Below, piece by piece: positions 19,079 to 29,920 of a DNA stretch of 64,000 bases. The notes under the pieces are model-generated. The model was not told the DNA's origin. It did not search any database and saw only the letters and a list, made by a program, of their open reading frames with translations. How positions within the stretch are numbered: the stretch's first letter is position 1; the number at the start of each line of letters is the position of its first letter. A program made the translations under genes and the position numbers. Origin of the DNA: Chaetoceros tenuissimus (Eukaryota > Bacillariophyta > Thalassiosirophyceae > Chaetocerotales > Chaetocerotaceae); contig BLLK01000020.1 in the NCBI GenBank assembly GCA_021927905.1, positions 186,001 to 250,000 on the forward strand, read 5' to 3'.

Positions 19079-20275
19079 ATGTCTAAACTTACCAATCGAG
19101 CAAACTTTGTCTTGCGTCATCTTCAAAATAAACTTTACAAAATTGCAACTCCTTCGCAATCTATATTCCTCAAGCATCGCGAAGCAATCATTCAAGAAAG
19201 CAATGACGAAAAACTTCTGAATCTATTTTCAAATGAGGTAACTCTCCAACATGAATTGAATCAACTCCAACACACAATCGAAAAAGTCAAGCATGACGAT
19301 AATAAAATTGAATTTGTTACTGCAAGAGCTAGAAAAATGACTGTGGAAAAGATTTTGAATGAAACTGTCAAGACATTGAATCATTCTCTTTTGCATTCTC
19401 CCAATGTCGTTGCGAATCAAATGAAAATGCAAGATGTAATGTTGACTTGGATTCCATTGAATTTAGGAGAGCAATATCTTGAAGAGTTTGATGGAAGTCA
19501 TTTGGAAACAACGGTTCAAAAGAAAGAGAAAGTTGAACGTGAGGAAAGGTTATTGTTGGAACAGATTGCAAATGCTAAGAAGAAGGAAGAAGATTTGAAT
19601 GCTAGACAGAGAGAGATTGCGAGTTTGAAATCTCAAGTAGAGACTATTGAAAATCAAATTAAAGAGCTAAAGGAGGGAAGGAATCCAGAGATTTGTGAGA
19701 GGCTTCGAAATATTGAGCTAAAGAGAACGAGTTCTAAAAGAATGTTTTGTACCAAGAAGCAACAGTTGGAGAACGATATAGGTAGGTATCACGACGAGCA
19801 TGTATGTTATTGGTACTCTATAAATTTCTGAACCTCATAACGCTTTGCAGATGCTACCAAGAAACAGATTGAAGAAGAGACCAAATCTCATGAGTTCGCT
19901 ATGGAAAAACTTGGGCAGCAATTGGAAGAGGCCCGAACAATGCAGATAGAGAGTGGAAATGAACATCAAAAGCATATCGATAAGTTGACGGAAACCTTGG
20001 AACAAAGGAAAAAGGAAAGAGAGCAAAATCTTGAAAAGCTCCTCGATCTTCGAATAAGGTATAAAACATATCAAGAAGAGTATGAAAAGCAAAAGATCAT
20101 GAGAGAAAAAGAACTTCAACATGAACAAGACGAGGCAAGACGAAAGAAAGCACAGGAAATCATTCAAAATAGGTTAGCGTTACTCTACAGATCAAAGTAC
20201 AAGAAAAAGAAAGAAGCGCCAAAGAAAAAGGGGGGAAAGAAATCAAAGGGGAAGAAGAAGAAAAAGTCGAACTAA
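19079..20275 (+). CDS. Coiled-coil protein, possibly dynein-regulatory-complex (DRC9/10) related
   Basis: Two exons, 19079-19781 and 19851-20275 (69-nt intron); 375 residues. It is almost entirely charged coiled coil. Near the end IIQNRLALLYRSKYK resembles a weak IQ motif, followed by a Lys/Gly-rich tail (KKKGGKKSKGKKKKK). Coiled coil, then IQ motif, then Lys tail is the layout of the axonemal nexin-dynein regulatory subunits IQCG/DRC9 and IQCD/DRC10. Centric diatoms have flagellated sperm, so an axonemal gene is possible, but coiled coils mislead and this assignment is tentative. A piece of exon 2 (about 19976-20020) is copied into an intron of the AAA gene downstream. Confidence 0.7.
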
Positions 20276-20326
20276 GTATTCGCATGATAATAATATTGTG
20301 AATTGTTTTACTAGCCATTCCCTCTC

Positions 20327-22685
20327 TTACAATGATACTTCTTTCAGAGCGAGTTGTACGTCACCTAAAGTAATCATCAAATCATCTAGACTATTACCAG
20401 CCTTTCTAGTCCGAGCTAATGCAATACTACCTGCGCATCTTACAAGACCTGCAATGTCTGCACCGGAAAAACCCGCTGTAGCTTGAGCTAAATCATAGAA
20501 ACTGCCAGGTAAAGGAGATTTAGCCACTTTCTTCAGCACCTTCTTCACCTTATCACGCTTACGAAGCCTTGTAGAGCTGTCAAGAAAACTTTCCGCTACA
20601 ATCTCATTCTCATCAACACCACCTTCGAACTTTACTCCATCAATAGCACACCATAAAGGTTTACTCAATCTTCCCTTCTTTCGTAAAGCATCAAAGTGAA
20701 TGTTCAAGACTTCTCTTCGCCCCTCTTTATCTGGCTTGGGAACAAAGATTTGCACTTCAAGTCTAGAAGGGAAAGCCCAAGCAAACGGTTAAATGTATGA
20801 CCTGTAATGTCCTATGTACACGTGGTCTTTTCAACTTACCTTCCAGGACGTAGAAGAGCAGGATCTAGTAGTTCCCTTCTATTTGTCATTCCAATCAAAA
20901 GCACATTGTTGATAGCATTGACACCATCAAGTTTTGCAAGAATTTGATTTACAGCACTGCTTCTTGTTGCTTCACCTGAATCTTCTGCAGAGGTTCTTTT
21001 TCATCGATAAGTTGACAGAAACTTTGGAAGAAAAGAAAAGGGATAGAAGGAAATTCTTACCTTTTCCTAAACACCGCGTCGATCTCATCAATTACAATGA
21101 CATGCAAAGCACTCTTGGTTGCATCACCATTGCATGCTGCTAACTCTGCTTCCGCATCTGTAAAAAGATCTCGAATAAGCTTCTCACTGGAGCCAACCCA
21201 TCTATCTAGCAGTTCTGGAGCACTGATAATCTTTGGCTTTCTTGCTCGTAGTGCTCTTGAAATTTCTCTCGCCAGAGCAGTCTTGCCGCAACCAGGCGGT
21301 CCATACAAAAGCATACCTCTCACTGGTGTCAGTCCCAACAATGCCAACTCATCTGCTTCAAGAGCAGCTTGACTAAGTTCACCATTTGTCTTTGAAACTA
21401 AAGAGTCTTCCAGATTATTCTTCATTTGCTCTTCAATGAATGATCCACTATCTTCATCGACTGGTCGAATTACTCTTCCGTCCAATACACGACGTACAAT
21501 AACTTCAATTTGTTTATTCAATCCTCCTACCGAGCTTTTAAAACTAGACTCAAATGCATCATTTCTCTTTTTACCTCCTAAATTCATGGCAGAGTTGCCA
21601 CTTAGCGCATCTACAATTTCTTCGCTCTCTCCATTTGTGGCAGTATTTGTTTCAGTAGATGCATAGTCAAACATTTTAATAGGATCCCAATGAATCCTAG
21701 TCAATCTCATTTCCTTTCGAATATTCTCGTAATTACCCAGCGAGTCATCATTTGCATCTGCATCATTAGCCTCTTCTTTTCTTCCAGACAAGGTCAATTC
21801 TAATACAGCAGAGCTCCCCATGTCTACAGCCTGATATTTCCTCTCACTGCCACCAAATTGAACCCAAGTAGGAATCACATCATCTGCACTACTTTTGATG
21901 GCCGTCTTTTCTCCAACCCGTCTAGGAGCTCGATTACTAGTAGAACTCCCAAGTAATCTATAACGCGAAACACCACCATACAGCAACTTTCCAAACAAAA
22001 TAGAACCAGTCTTTTCCATCAATGGAAACTGCAATTCAGCTCCACTAGGTAATAAAATCAATTTACACTCAATCCGTGATAAAAAATCTTTTTTGCTCGA
22101 ATTCCGAATCGTCGACAACATTTCTTCAGTAATGTAATTATTCACATCAGCTAAATGTATCAAATCATTGGTCAAATCAACAATCAATGACACAGGAGTA
22201 GACTTCATCCATCGTAACCACGCAATCGTTTCATCTCTTGTGGCATGTGTCAAAGTATCAGGAGATGTCAAGACCATTTGATCAAGGGTAGACTTTAGTG
22301 CAAAGGATGATGCATCGTCAATCCAGTTTGTAGCAGATGATCCTTGTGCTCCTCCTCCTTTGCCTTTGGCATCTCTTTTTAGATCTGATTGATAAAGAGT
22401 TGTACATGCTAATGATGCCAATAGTTGAAATATCGGTGTCGATGTCGAAGAGGTCTCGTCAAGAATCTGTTGACTTGCTTCTTCTGCTGTAGAATCTGTG
22501 ACTGAATGCAAACTGAAACTAGCAGTTCTTTTTCTTGATAGAGTAGAAGAAGGTGCTGTGAATGCAACAGTGCATTGAATCAATGAAAGCAAAGAAATTA
22601 AGAAAAGTATAAAACTTGTTGAAAAATGAGGTCGCGAAGGTAAAACTTGACTCCCTTTGCCCTTGCTATATATGATACCTGCCAT
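20327..22685 (-). CDS. Plastid-targeted NSF-like AAA ATPase
   Basis: Three exons on the minus strand: 22685-21061, 20995-20840 and 20762-20327, with introns of 65 and 77 nt, both phase 2; 738 residues. The signal peptide [14 protein letters not shown] is followed by TVAFTAP, a clear diatom plastid site. The AAA domain matches the D1 domain of NSF/Sec18: Walker A GPPGCGKT (about 462-469), [10 protein letters not shown], Walker B DEID (533-536), MTNRREL and LLRPGR with the Arg fingers. There is no D2 domain; the protein ends after the D1 helical lid. The roughly 380 residues between transit region and AAA domain are not recognised. NSF disassembles SNAREs; a plastid substrate is unknown. Confidence 0.85.
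20996..21060 (-). repeat. AAA-gene intron 1 made from an antisense copy of a neighbour's exon
   Basis: The 65-nt intron (GTAAGA to AAAAAG) contains, on the plus strand at 21003-21047, a sequence matching 19976-20020 in exon 2 of the coiled-coil gene at 39 of 45 positions by my count. Without the intron the AAA frame reads on smoothly ([13 protein letters not shown]). Confidence 0.75.
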
Positions 22686-23111
22686 CTTTATCTTTTCATA
22701 CAATCTACTGTCTACTGCGCCTTCAAATTAATTCAGTCATATCAAAGTTATGCTGCTCTCTAATGAAAATGAACTATCAAAAGTGCTCAATCATTCTCGT
22801 AACTCGTAAGTACGTATGTTGTAATTTCATGTCTGATAGGAAGGTCAAGTAAATGGTTATCATCTCCAGAAAAAATGAGAGATGAGTTCCTTTTCGAAAA
22901 TCCGTAAGCTCCATACCGCTGCAATTATAGATAGTCGTTACATTATTAACGTTATTGTATTTTTCGCAAGCGAATTATTGATTTCATGCAAATTGACCGA
23001 AATGCACTAAGATTACTCGGTAAGGAAGGTAGATTTCTCAGATACCTCATGTAAAAGAAGATAAATAGTAAACTCAACGATGAAGAATGCTGCGCAAAAT
23101 ACAACTTCAAC
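22686..23111. other. Intergenic region
   Basis: 426 nt between the AAA gene start and the 3' end of the second 7TM gene; presumably the AAA promoter. No motif or gene recognised. Confidence 0.45.
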
Positions 23112-24467
23112 CTATCTCTGGCGTATAACGCTGAATAAACTTTTCCCTGACTCATATTTAAGTGAAAGTAACTCATAAGCACTTGACACATCCACATCAT
23201 ATGATAACAAGCTATTCGAAGAAGCATACGAATTGGCTTCTGCAGAAAGCTCATCTACCCTTCCATCTTCGAAAAGTTCTTCTTCTTCGAATACTTCACC
23301 TTGCTGTGGTACTTCTTGACCATCAAACTGATGTCGGTTTATGGTAGTTGCTTGTAGTAAATCTGCCATGGATGGAATCTCACCACCAGAAACAACAATC
23401 ACAGTAAGAAGATCAATGTATGATCCATCGGGAAAGCTTTCTTTCAACTTTAGGACCTTTGGACGAGTATAAATCAAGATGTTGAATACACCTGTGAGGG
23501 GAGTTAGGATAGCTCCTAACCAAAATCTCCACTCTTGTTCTTCTACTATGTCAAGGAAGTTGATTTGGATAAGTAAGATGATTGGTGGAAGCCAGGAAAA
23601 GAAGAATGCTAGGATATATAGCAATGATTGATGAAGGGCTTGCTTTGTAAGAATCATTTTATTCCTCTCTTCACTTGCTTCTGCAACAGCTCCAGCATTT
23701 GCATTGTTCTCTTCCATTTCATCTGCGTTTTCCTCACGCTGCTCATCATCAACTTCATTAGATTCTCTCCGACGATGAACTTTACCAATCTCTCGAGCTG
23801 GGATTGTCAGTGTTCTTTCTTCTGTGTATACATGATGAGTAAACATTGCAAGTATCACTATGATGAGAAGAAATCCTCCTACCACCATTACAACAGTAGA
23901 TAGAGCGAAAAGAAGTTTACCATCTCCTCTTTCGCAAATCATATCTGGAGATTTGTCGCAACCTACTGGATACGGTCCGATTCCGCATATATTTCCTTTT
24001 CCTTGTGGATTGATGCTTCCATTCGAAACACCGATAAAAGCTACAGTCACTGCAAATACAATGAAAATAACATGAAAATATTTCTCTTCCTTCTTGGCAA
24101 AGGTTTGCGGGGTAACTTTATACTTGATTCTTCTCATAAAATAATATGTAAGGAAGACAGTGTATAAGACCATCAATGCCAATCCTATTATGAAAATAAA
24201 GCCGATGGCTTCACATGACTCTGTTGTTCCGATGGCAAAAAGAGCATCTGGATTATCTTTAGGACCCATGAATGGAGACAGCAACATTCCAAGTGAGAAG
24301 AAAATATCAGAGATACTCAATGCAAATATAATTCTAGAGTACGGAGAAGCCAGTCCCTTCTCTGGTTCCGTGAGAATCATAAACATGATAAAGGCTGACG
24401 CAATACATGATATGCCTGCGTTGATGCATTTGATAATTTGAGCAGCTTTGAAACTTGCAGTACTCAT
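23112..24467 (-). CDS. Seven-transmembrane receptor-like protein, second copy
   Basis: 451 residues from the MSTASFKAAQ methionine, which is the first ATG in the frame. It is a close paralogue of the gene at 1256-2530: FMILTEPEKGLASPYSRIIFA, GPKDNPDALFAIGTT and NILIYTRPKVLKLKE are nearly identical. Seven hydrophobic segments; Cys before TM3; loop 2 has a Cys cluster (CGIGPYPVGCDKSPDMIC). The third cytoplasmic loop is long and acidic (about 250-290). The tail is acidic and ends basic (SVIRQR). Presumed plasma-membrane receptor of the cAMP-receptor-like type; ligand unknown. Single exon. Confidence 0.75.
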   Translation of the reverse strand: MSTASFKAAQIIKCINAGISCIASAFIMFMILTEPEKGLASPYSRIIFALSISDIFFSLGMLLSPFMGPKDNPDALFAIGTTESCEAIGFIFIIGLALMVLYTVFLTYYFMRRIKYKVTPQTFAKKEEKYFHVIFIVFAVTVAFIGVSNGSINPQGKGNICGIGPYPVGCDKSPDMICERGDGKLLFALSTVVMVVGGFLLIIVILAMFTHHVYTEERTLTIPAREIGKVHRRRESNEVDDEQREENADEMEENNANAGAVAEASEERNKMILTKQALHQSLLYILAFFFSWLPPIILLIQINFLDIVEEQEWRFWLGAILTPLTGVFNILIYTRPKVLKLKESFPDGSYIDLLTVIVVSGGEIPSMADLLQATTINRHQFDGQEVPQQGEVFEEEELFEDGRVDELSAEANSYASSNSLLSYDVDVSSAYELLSLKYESGKSLFSVIRQR

Positions 24468-24946
24468 GATAGTATCGTTTGTTAAACTACGCAATGGATA
24501 GATCAAAGAAATTCACATTCGAATTGTTCACTCCACCTCTTGTCTAACCAGCTTTCTGACCTTCGATGTTATGCTTATGCCCGTATGCCCGCATGTTCTG
24601 GTATCGAATTTTGCATAAGGTATTCATATATTCACAGACAAAAAGATGAAAAATGACAGGGTGTGCAAAGCAGGTGTTCACTTGACATCATCATGACGTA
24701 TGAGAACCATACTTCAATCTTGGAAATAGCTAAATTAGAAGAAGCATCTCTTTTGAATTTATTCTTCTCTTGACATCCACTGCGTATGGTCAGTTTGTCG
24801 TATTGTAAAAAGTCGTACACTATTTTTGTTCATTTAACCGTTGAGTCCTTTTTTCATTTTCTTTTTTTCTCTCATCTTTCCTCCATCATTACATCTATTC
24901 TGCACATATGAAGTTTTTGTCTTCTTCATGTCCGAGCTAGAGGATT
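24468..24946. other. Divergent intergenic region
   Basis: 479 nt between the second 7TM gene and the membrane-protein gene at 24947. A short iteration, ATGCCCGTATGCCCGCATG, lies near 24577-24595. Otherwise nothing recognised. Confidence 0.45.
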
Positions 24947-27241
24947 ATGGAAGGCTACTATAGCACGAGCTATGATACTTATGATGAATACAGTGCGATT
25001 GGAAGAGATGATGAAAAGAACACGTCTAAAAGTTCTAGTCAAGGAAACAATGTGATTATAGATCCAACGTATGCATATAACAATCAAGCATATGCATATC
25101 AAGTATCGCCTCTTGTTGTCGTAGAAGATCGTAACTATGTACTGACTGAACAAGAACGCATCAATGAATTGAGAAGGCAGCAATATGAAGAGATTGATAA
25201 CATGCTTGCATTGCAACAAATGGAGGCTATGCATAGAGAAGCGAAAGAACTTGAACAGCAAGCCGAATTAGAGAAACAAAGTAGTAGAATGAGAGGAAGA
25301 GAGATTGATGATTTGACAAGTGAGTTGGAGTCAATAGCTGAGCCTGATACAAATACACGTGCTTTACCTCGAAGATCGTCATCTCGAACTATTCAAGAAA
25401 AGAAAAGAAAAAGTCGAAGGAGCAATCGTCCAAATGTTCGAATAAGACCAGAGCAAAATAAAAGAAATAGGACAGTGGAACGAGAAATAAGCGCCCCTCT
25501 AATCCCAAAGATTCCTGTGCAAAATGAATTGTCAAAGGAACAAGAGGAAGAAGATAAGAAAGCAAAGAAATACAAAAAGTTGCTACAAATTATGAATATA
25601 TATCGAAAGGATCGACAGCCTCTACTCTCGTATTTTCCCACAGAAGATGAAGAAGACGTTGACAAGTCTGAAGAAACATATAATCTTGCTGATCAGAAAG
25701 TATTAGACAAGCGTGATTTTCGAACACGTATTTTCTTTTCCGATTTTGCTATAAATGGGAACAATGCATGGATTAGAACTCATCATACAGATGTAGGTGA
25801 ACGACCTCATATTGACTACGTCAGAGAATACTACGAAGCAAGCTTCGACGCAGAAAATCATACTGCAGCTAAAGCAACATTAGCTGGTATCATGGATTGC
25901 ATATTCAACATGGATAATCGTGAATACTATAACTTTGCTACCATAATTGCAAGTGCATTGAGCCAAGATGCATCCTATGTTGCGTTCGAAGGCACCACAA
26001 ATGCAAAAGATCAATATAGAGATATGATGTCGAAAAGAAGATTTCTATTACTAACAGATATCATCTTCAAGACTATATACTCGAAGCGATTCCTCGATGA
26101 AAATTCAAACATCTTTCGACTGGTGCATGCTAACCTCAAAGGCAATCGAAACAAGACTTCCATTATATATTGTATATTCTCATTCCTTTTGCAAGGAGTA
26201 ATGGGTGCATTCGTTTGTGCACAAGTATTCAAACTAGCACAAAGTGGATCTCAACCACCTGCCGATCCAGAATTGAGGTATGGATTGTATGTGCTTGCTG
26301 CACTAGGATCCCTTTTTGGTTTAGCAGTGACTTTGCCGGATATAACGAATTACAGAACCATTTACAAATGCTATGGGAGACGGATAGGAATCATTTATCT
26401 CATGGATATGATGTGCAACATTGTGATTCCATTATTTCTAATTGGGGTAGGTTGTTATCTTGTCACGCTTCAAGCTGACTATATCAATGGAGTTATCTTC
26501 ACAACTGCTCTACTCTTTATTCCAGAAATAGATGATCAGCTACCTAGTTTGCTAGGCTTTGATCAAACAGCTATAATTGAGAACTATCTTATTGGAGAGG
26601 CAAAGATCGCTTATGATCGATACATGAAACTTTCAGATGATGAAGTGAACAAAATATTTACTTCTGGGAAATCCAAGAACGTTGACAAAATTTTTAACCA
26701 AATGTACGAAAATGGCGAGGTAGATATTGAAAGCATGCAGTATCACAATCAGCGGAAAGTAACAGCAACACATTCATTTGGTATCGATTGCTGTGACTTC
26801 TTCTTGACGAACTCGATAATGATAGGAAGTGATTCCCATGACTTTTCGCAAGCTTTTAAGGTTCACTATCGGAAAAATGGATCACATGAGTTGGATCCTA
26901 GTAACTTTATCACGGAAGACTGTTTACTAAAACAGATTGACTTCCGCTATGTCGATAGTAGCAAGACTCACCCTTCAATCGGGTTCTTGAGGTTGACAAA
27001 GATGAATGATGAAGTTATTGAAATAGATTTTAGCAAGCAAGGGATAAACTTCGATCGAGGAGATGCTCTTCATACATTAAGAGGCGCGTTCATAGTGACT
27101 AACTTCGTCATGACATCCAATGATATAGAGAGCTTACAGCTATTTGGTTCAAATAATGGCAAGAATTTATTACATGGATTGCAATATTATTCTCTATGGG
27201 ATACGTCATTCGGTGCTAGGCGATTACTACAGAAGTTTTGA
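24947..27241 (+). CDS. Membrane protein of unknown family, long form
   Basis: 764 residues, single exon. Residues 1-215 are hydrophilic: Tyr-rich start, a charged coiled coil (about 65-125) and a basic patch (KKRKSRRSNRPNVRIR). From about residue 220 it is collinear with the gene at 27454-29559: RDFRTRIFFSDFAINGNNAWIRTHHTD, then DYVREYYEASFDAENH. Four hydrophobic segments follow (about 395-540), and PEIDDQLPSLLGFDQTAIIENYLIGEAK comes directly after the last. A C-terminal domain contains SIGFLRLTKMNDEVIEIDFS. I do not recognise the family; conservation of Asp/His-rich soluble parts around the membrane core suggests a channel or enzyme, but that is speculation. Confidence 0.7.
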   Translation: MEGYYSTSYDTYDEYSAIGRDDEKNTSKSSSQGNNVIIDPTYAYNNQAYAYQVSPLVVVEDRNYVLTEQERINELRRQQYEEIDNMLALQQMEAMHREAKELEQQAELEKQSSRMRGREIDDLTSELESIAEPDTNTRALPRRSSSRTIQEKKRKSRRSNRPNVRIRPEQNKRNRTVEREISAPLIPKIPVQNELSKEQEEEDKKAKKYKKLLQIMNIYRKDRQPLLSYFPTEDEEDVDKSEETYNLADQKVLDKRDFRTRIFFSDFAINGNNAWIRTHHTDVGERPHIDYVREYYEASFDAENHTAAKATLAGIMDCIFNMDNREYYNFATIIASALSQDASYVAFEGTTNAKDQYRDMMSKRRFLLLTDIIFKTIYSKRFLDENSNIFRLVHANLKGNRNKTSIIYCIFSFLLQGVMGAFVCAQVFKLAQSGSQPPADPELRYGLYVLAALGSLFGLAVTLPDITNYRTIYKCYGRRIGIIYLMDMMCNIVIPLFLIGVGCYLVTLQADYINGVIFTTALLFIPEIDDQLPSLLGFDQTAIIENYLIGEAKIAYDRYMKLSDDEVNKIFTSGKSKNVDKIFNQMYENGEVDIESMQYHNQRKVTATHSFGIDCCDFFLTNSIMIGSDSHDFSQAFKVHYRKNGSHELDPSNFITEDCLLKQIDFRYVDSSKTHPSIGFLRLTKMNDEVIEIDFSKQGINFDRGDALHTLRGAFIVTNFVMTSNDIESLQLFGSNNGKNLLHGLQYYSLWDTSFGARRLLQKF

Positions 27242-27453
27242 TCGAAAATACTCATAGAGAAACTAAGTTTGCTACATCGAACAAGGAATTTCATCCTGAC
27301 TTAGATGAAACGAGGTTCAAAATCTGAGAAGAAATGTATGATCCTCAGTAAAATACTTTTATTGTATACAAATAAAAGAAATAGCAAAGAGAATGTTAAA
27401 CTTAGATAGCAAGGCGATATTTACATATTCAACTGAATCAATAGACCGAAAAT

Positions 27454-29559
27454 TTATTCAAACTTTGACTTTTTTGTTTTCAACAAAAGTTTTCTTGCAT
27501 CCGAAGAAATTTTCCATAGAGAGTAGTACTCTAAACCACGTAAGAAACTCATATTGTTTTCAGACCCCACTAGTCTCAAGCTTTCAATCTCATTTGCCGT
27601 CATTACGAAGTTTGTGATGATGAAAGCTCCTGCTCGAGAGAATCATGTGTTAAAATTGTATGGTATTAAGCATCAAAATACTGCCACGAAAGTCGTCACA
27701 TATTCTTTGATACTTACCTCTCAAGGTATTAACGTTTCCGCGCTCTACATTCACGCCTTGTTTACTGAAGTCAATCTCGACAACCTCGCCTGTCATTTTG
27801 TGCAAACGCAGATATCCAATAGAAGGATGAGTTACTCTACTATCAATGTAGCGAAAGTCAACTTGCTTTACCAAACAATGGTCAGTAATAAAGTTACTAG
27901 GATCAAGTTCGTGAGATCCATCCTCTTGGTAATGAATCTTGAATGGCTGGGTAAAATCATGAGAGTCAGTACCTTCCATTACACTATTTGTGAGAAAGTA
28001 ATCGGAAAAGTCTACTCCAAATGCCTCTTTTGATCCTTCACTTGGTACATATTCACCAGTCTCCACATCAATCTTATCTTCTACACTACCAAAGATCTTC
28101 TCAACATCTCCATCTGTCATTTTCATGTATTTCTTGTAGTGTATCTTTGCTTCTCCAATAAGATAATTTTCAATAATAGCTGTTTGATCAAATCCAAGCA
28201 ACCTAGGAAGCTGATCGTCAATTTCGGGAATAAAGAGTAGAGCAGTAGTCATAATCACACCTAAAGTAGAGTAAATGTTAGACCTGTATGAAAGAAGAAA
28301 GCCGTATAAATAGATGAAAGTATACTTACCATTGATGTAGTCTGCTTGGAGTGTGACCACCCACCAACCAACAGCAACGAGACCTAATGGAATGATTATG
28401 TTGCAAAAGATATCAAACACAAGAATCAATCCAATTTCACTTCCATAGACTTTATAAATAGTCTTCCAGTTTGATACATCTGGCAAAGTTGAAGACAATC
28501 CAAAAAGCGATCCAAGTGTAGCAAGAACATAAAGTCCATATTTCAACTCCGGTTTTACCGGCTGCGGCTCCTGTGTCAACACTTGGGCAATCACGAAAAT
28601 ACCTAGTGTACTCTGGAGAAGAAATGAAAAGATACAGTACATCATGGAAGTCTTGTTGCGGTTGCCTTTAATTTCCGCATGCACCAAGCGAAAGATATTA
28701 CAATTGTCATCTAAAAACCGCTTGGATAATATCTCTTCAAAAATAATATCTAGCAATAAGAGAAATCTCCTGCGTTGATTCATACTCTTGGAAATACGAC
28801 TAGCATGATCATTGGAACTGAATTTATCATTGTCGGAAATCACACTTCCTTCAAATGCTACATTGGCAGCATCATGACTCAATGCACTAGCTAGTACAGT
28901 AGCAAAGTTATAATACTGCCTACTATCCATACAAAAAATAGAGTCCATGATCCCAGTAAGAGCAGCTTTGGCCGCAGAGTGATTTTCTGCATCGAAGCTT
29001 GCTTCATAGTATTCTCTAACATAGTCAATATCAGGTCTAATACCACAATCAGTGTGATGAGTTCTAACCCATGCATTGTTACCATTAATGGCATAATCTG
29101 AAAAGAAAATACGAGTACGAAAATCTCTTGAAGATAAAGATTGAAAATCATAATCGGAATAATGCTCTTCGGACTTTTCAACCTCATCTCCATCTGGTGG
29201 CGGGTAGTAGGATAAGATAGGCTGACTATCGTTGCAAAAGTTCGTCATGATAGATTGAAGAGTTGCATACTTTTTGGACTCTAGAGCTGATCTTGCCGAA
29301 GACCCTGAATGAATAGTCGTGCTTCAAAATGAATGGTGTTGAGTCAATTGAAAATACAAGATATAAAAAGTAATTTTGATCGTTGGACGACATCGATTAA
29401 GTCTAGTCAGTGCTGGTAAGTGGTGACAAGCGCTGGCTGAAAGCAGGAATTTGAATGTTTACGACCCGTTCGATCTTACCTTTCGTCGTCGTCTCTCATA
29501 CCTGCACTGGTAGGTGACGACCTAGTGGAGTTGGTAAAGTTTAGAATACTCCCTGGCAT
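27454..29559 (-). CDS. Membrane protein of unknown family, short paralogue with introns
   Basis: Proposed exons: 29559-29502, 29304-28330, 28260-27718 and 27629-27454; 583 residues. The two downstream introns (69 and 88 nt) are strongly supported because splicing restores text shared with the intronless paralogue at 24947 (QADYING|VIMTTAL and NTLRG|AFIITNF). The first intron (197 nt) and short first exon (MPGSILNFTNSTRSSP) are less certain; an internal ATG at 29248 is the fallback. Homology to the paralogue extends just upstream of that ATG (SKKYATLQSIM against KKYKKLLQIM), which favours the spliced start. It lacks the paralogue's 200-residue N-terminal extension. Convergent with its paralogue. 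Confidence 0.72.
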
Positions 29560-29920
29560 CTTTATCTCAATGAAAGGTTATGAAATATAGTTTGCTTGGG
29601 TCGTCATATATGTGTTGTGAGTGGAAATACTCGGAAGGAATACGAGCACACTACCTCTGCACATCGTTGAACGAAGGCTCATTTTTAATGCGAATTCCGA
29701 TGACCTTACAAGTCATTTTGTCGTTAATATTTCATTCGTGACATGAATAGCACATTAGAGAGGGGGCTCAGAAATTAGTTCCCACCCCTTCAATAGATAC
29801 CACTTCAAACAACATCAACAAGTTGTCTACAGAACACTATGAGAAGAATTAAAAAGCACGAACCATTGCGATAACTATTGCAGCATATATTCATATAGTT
29901 TGTAGACCTCATCTTCTAAC
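29560..29920. other. Divergent intergenic region
   Basis: 361 nt; promoters of the short membrane-protein gene and the LEA-like gene. No element recognised. Confidence 0.45.
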
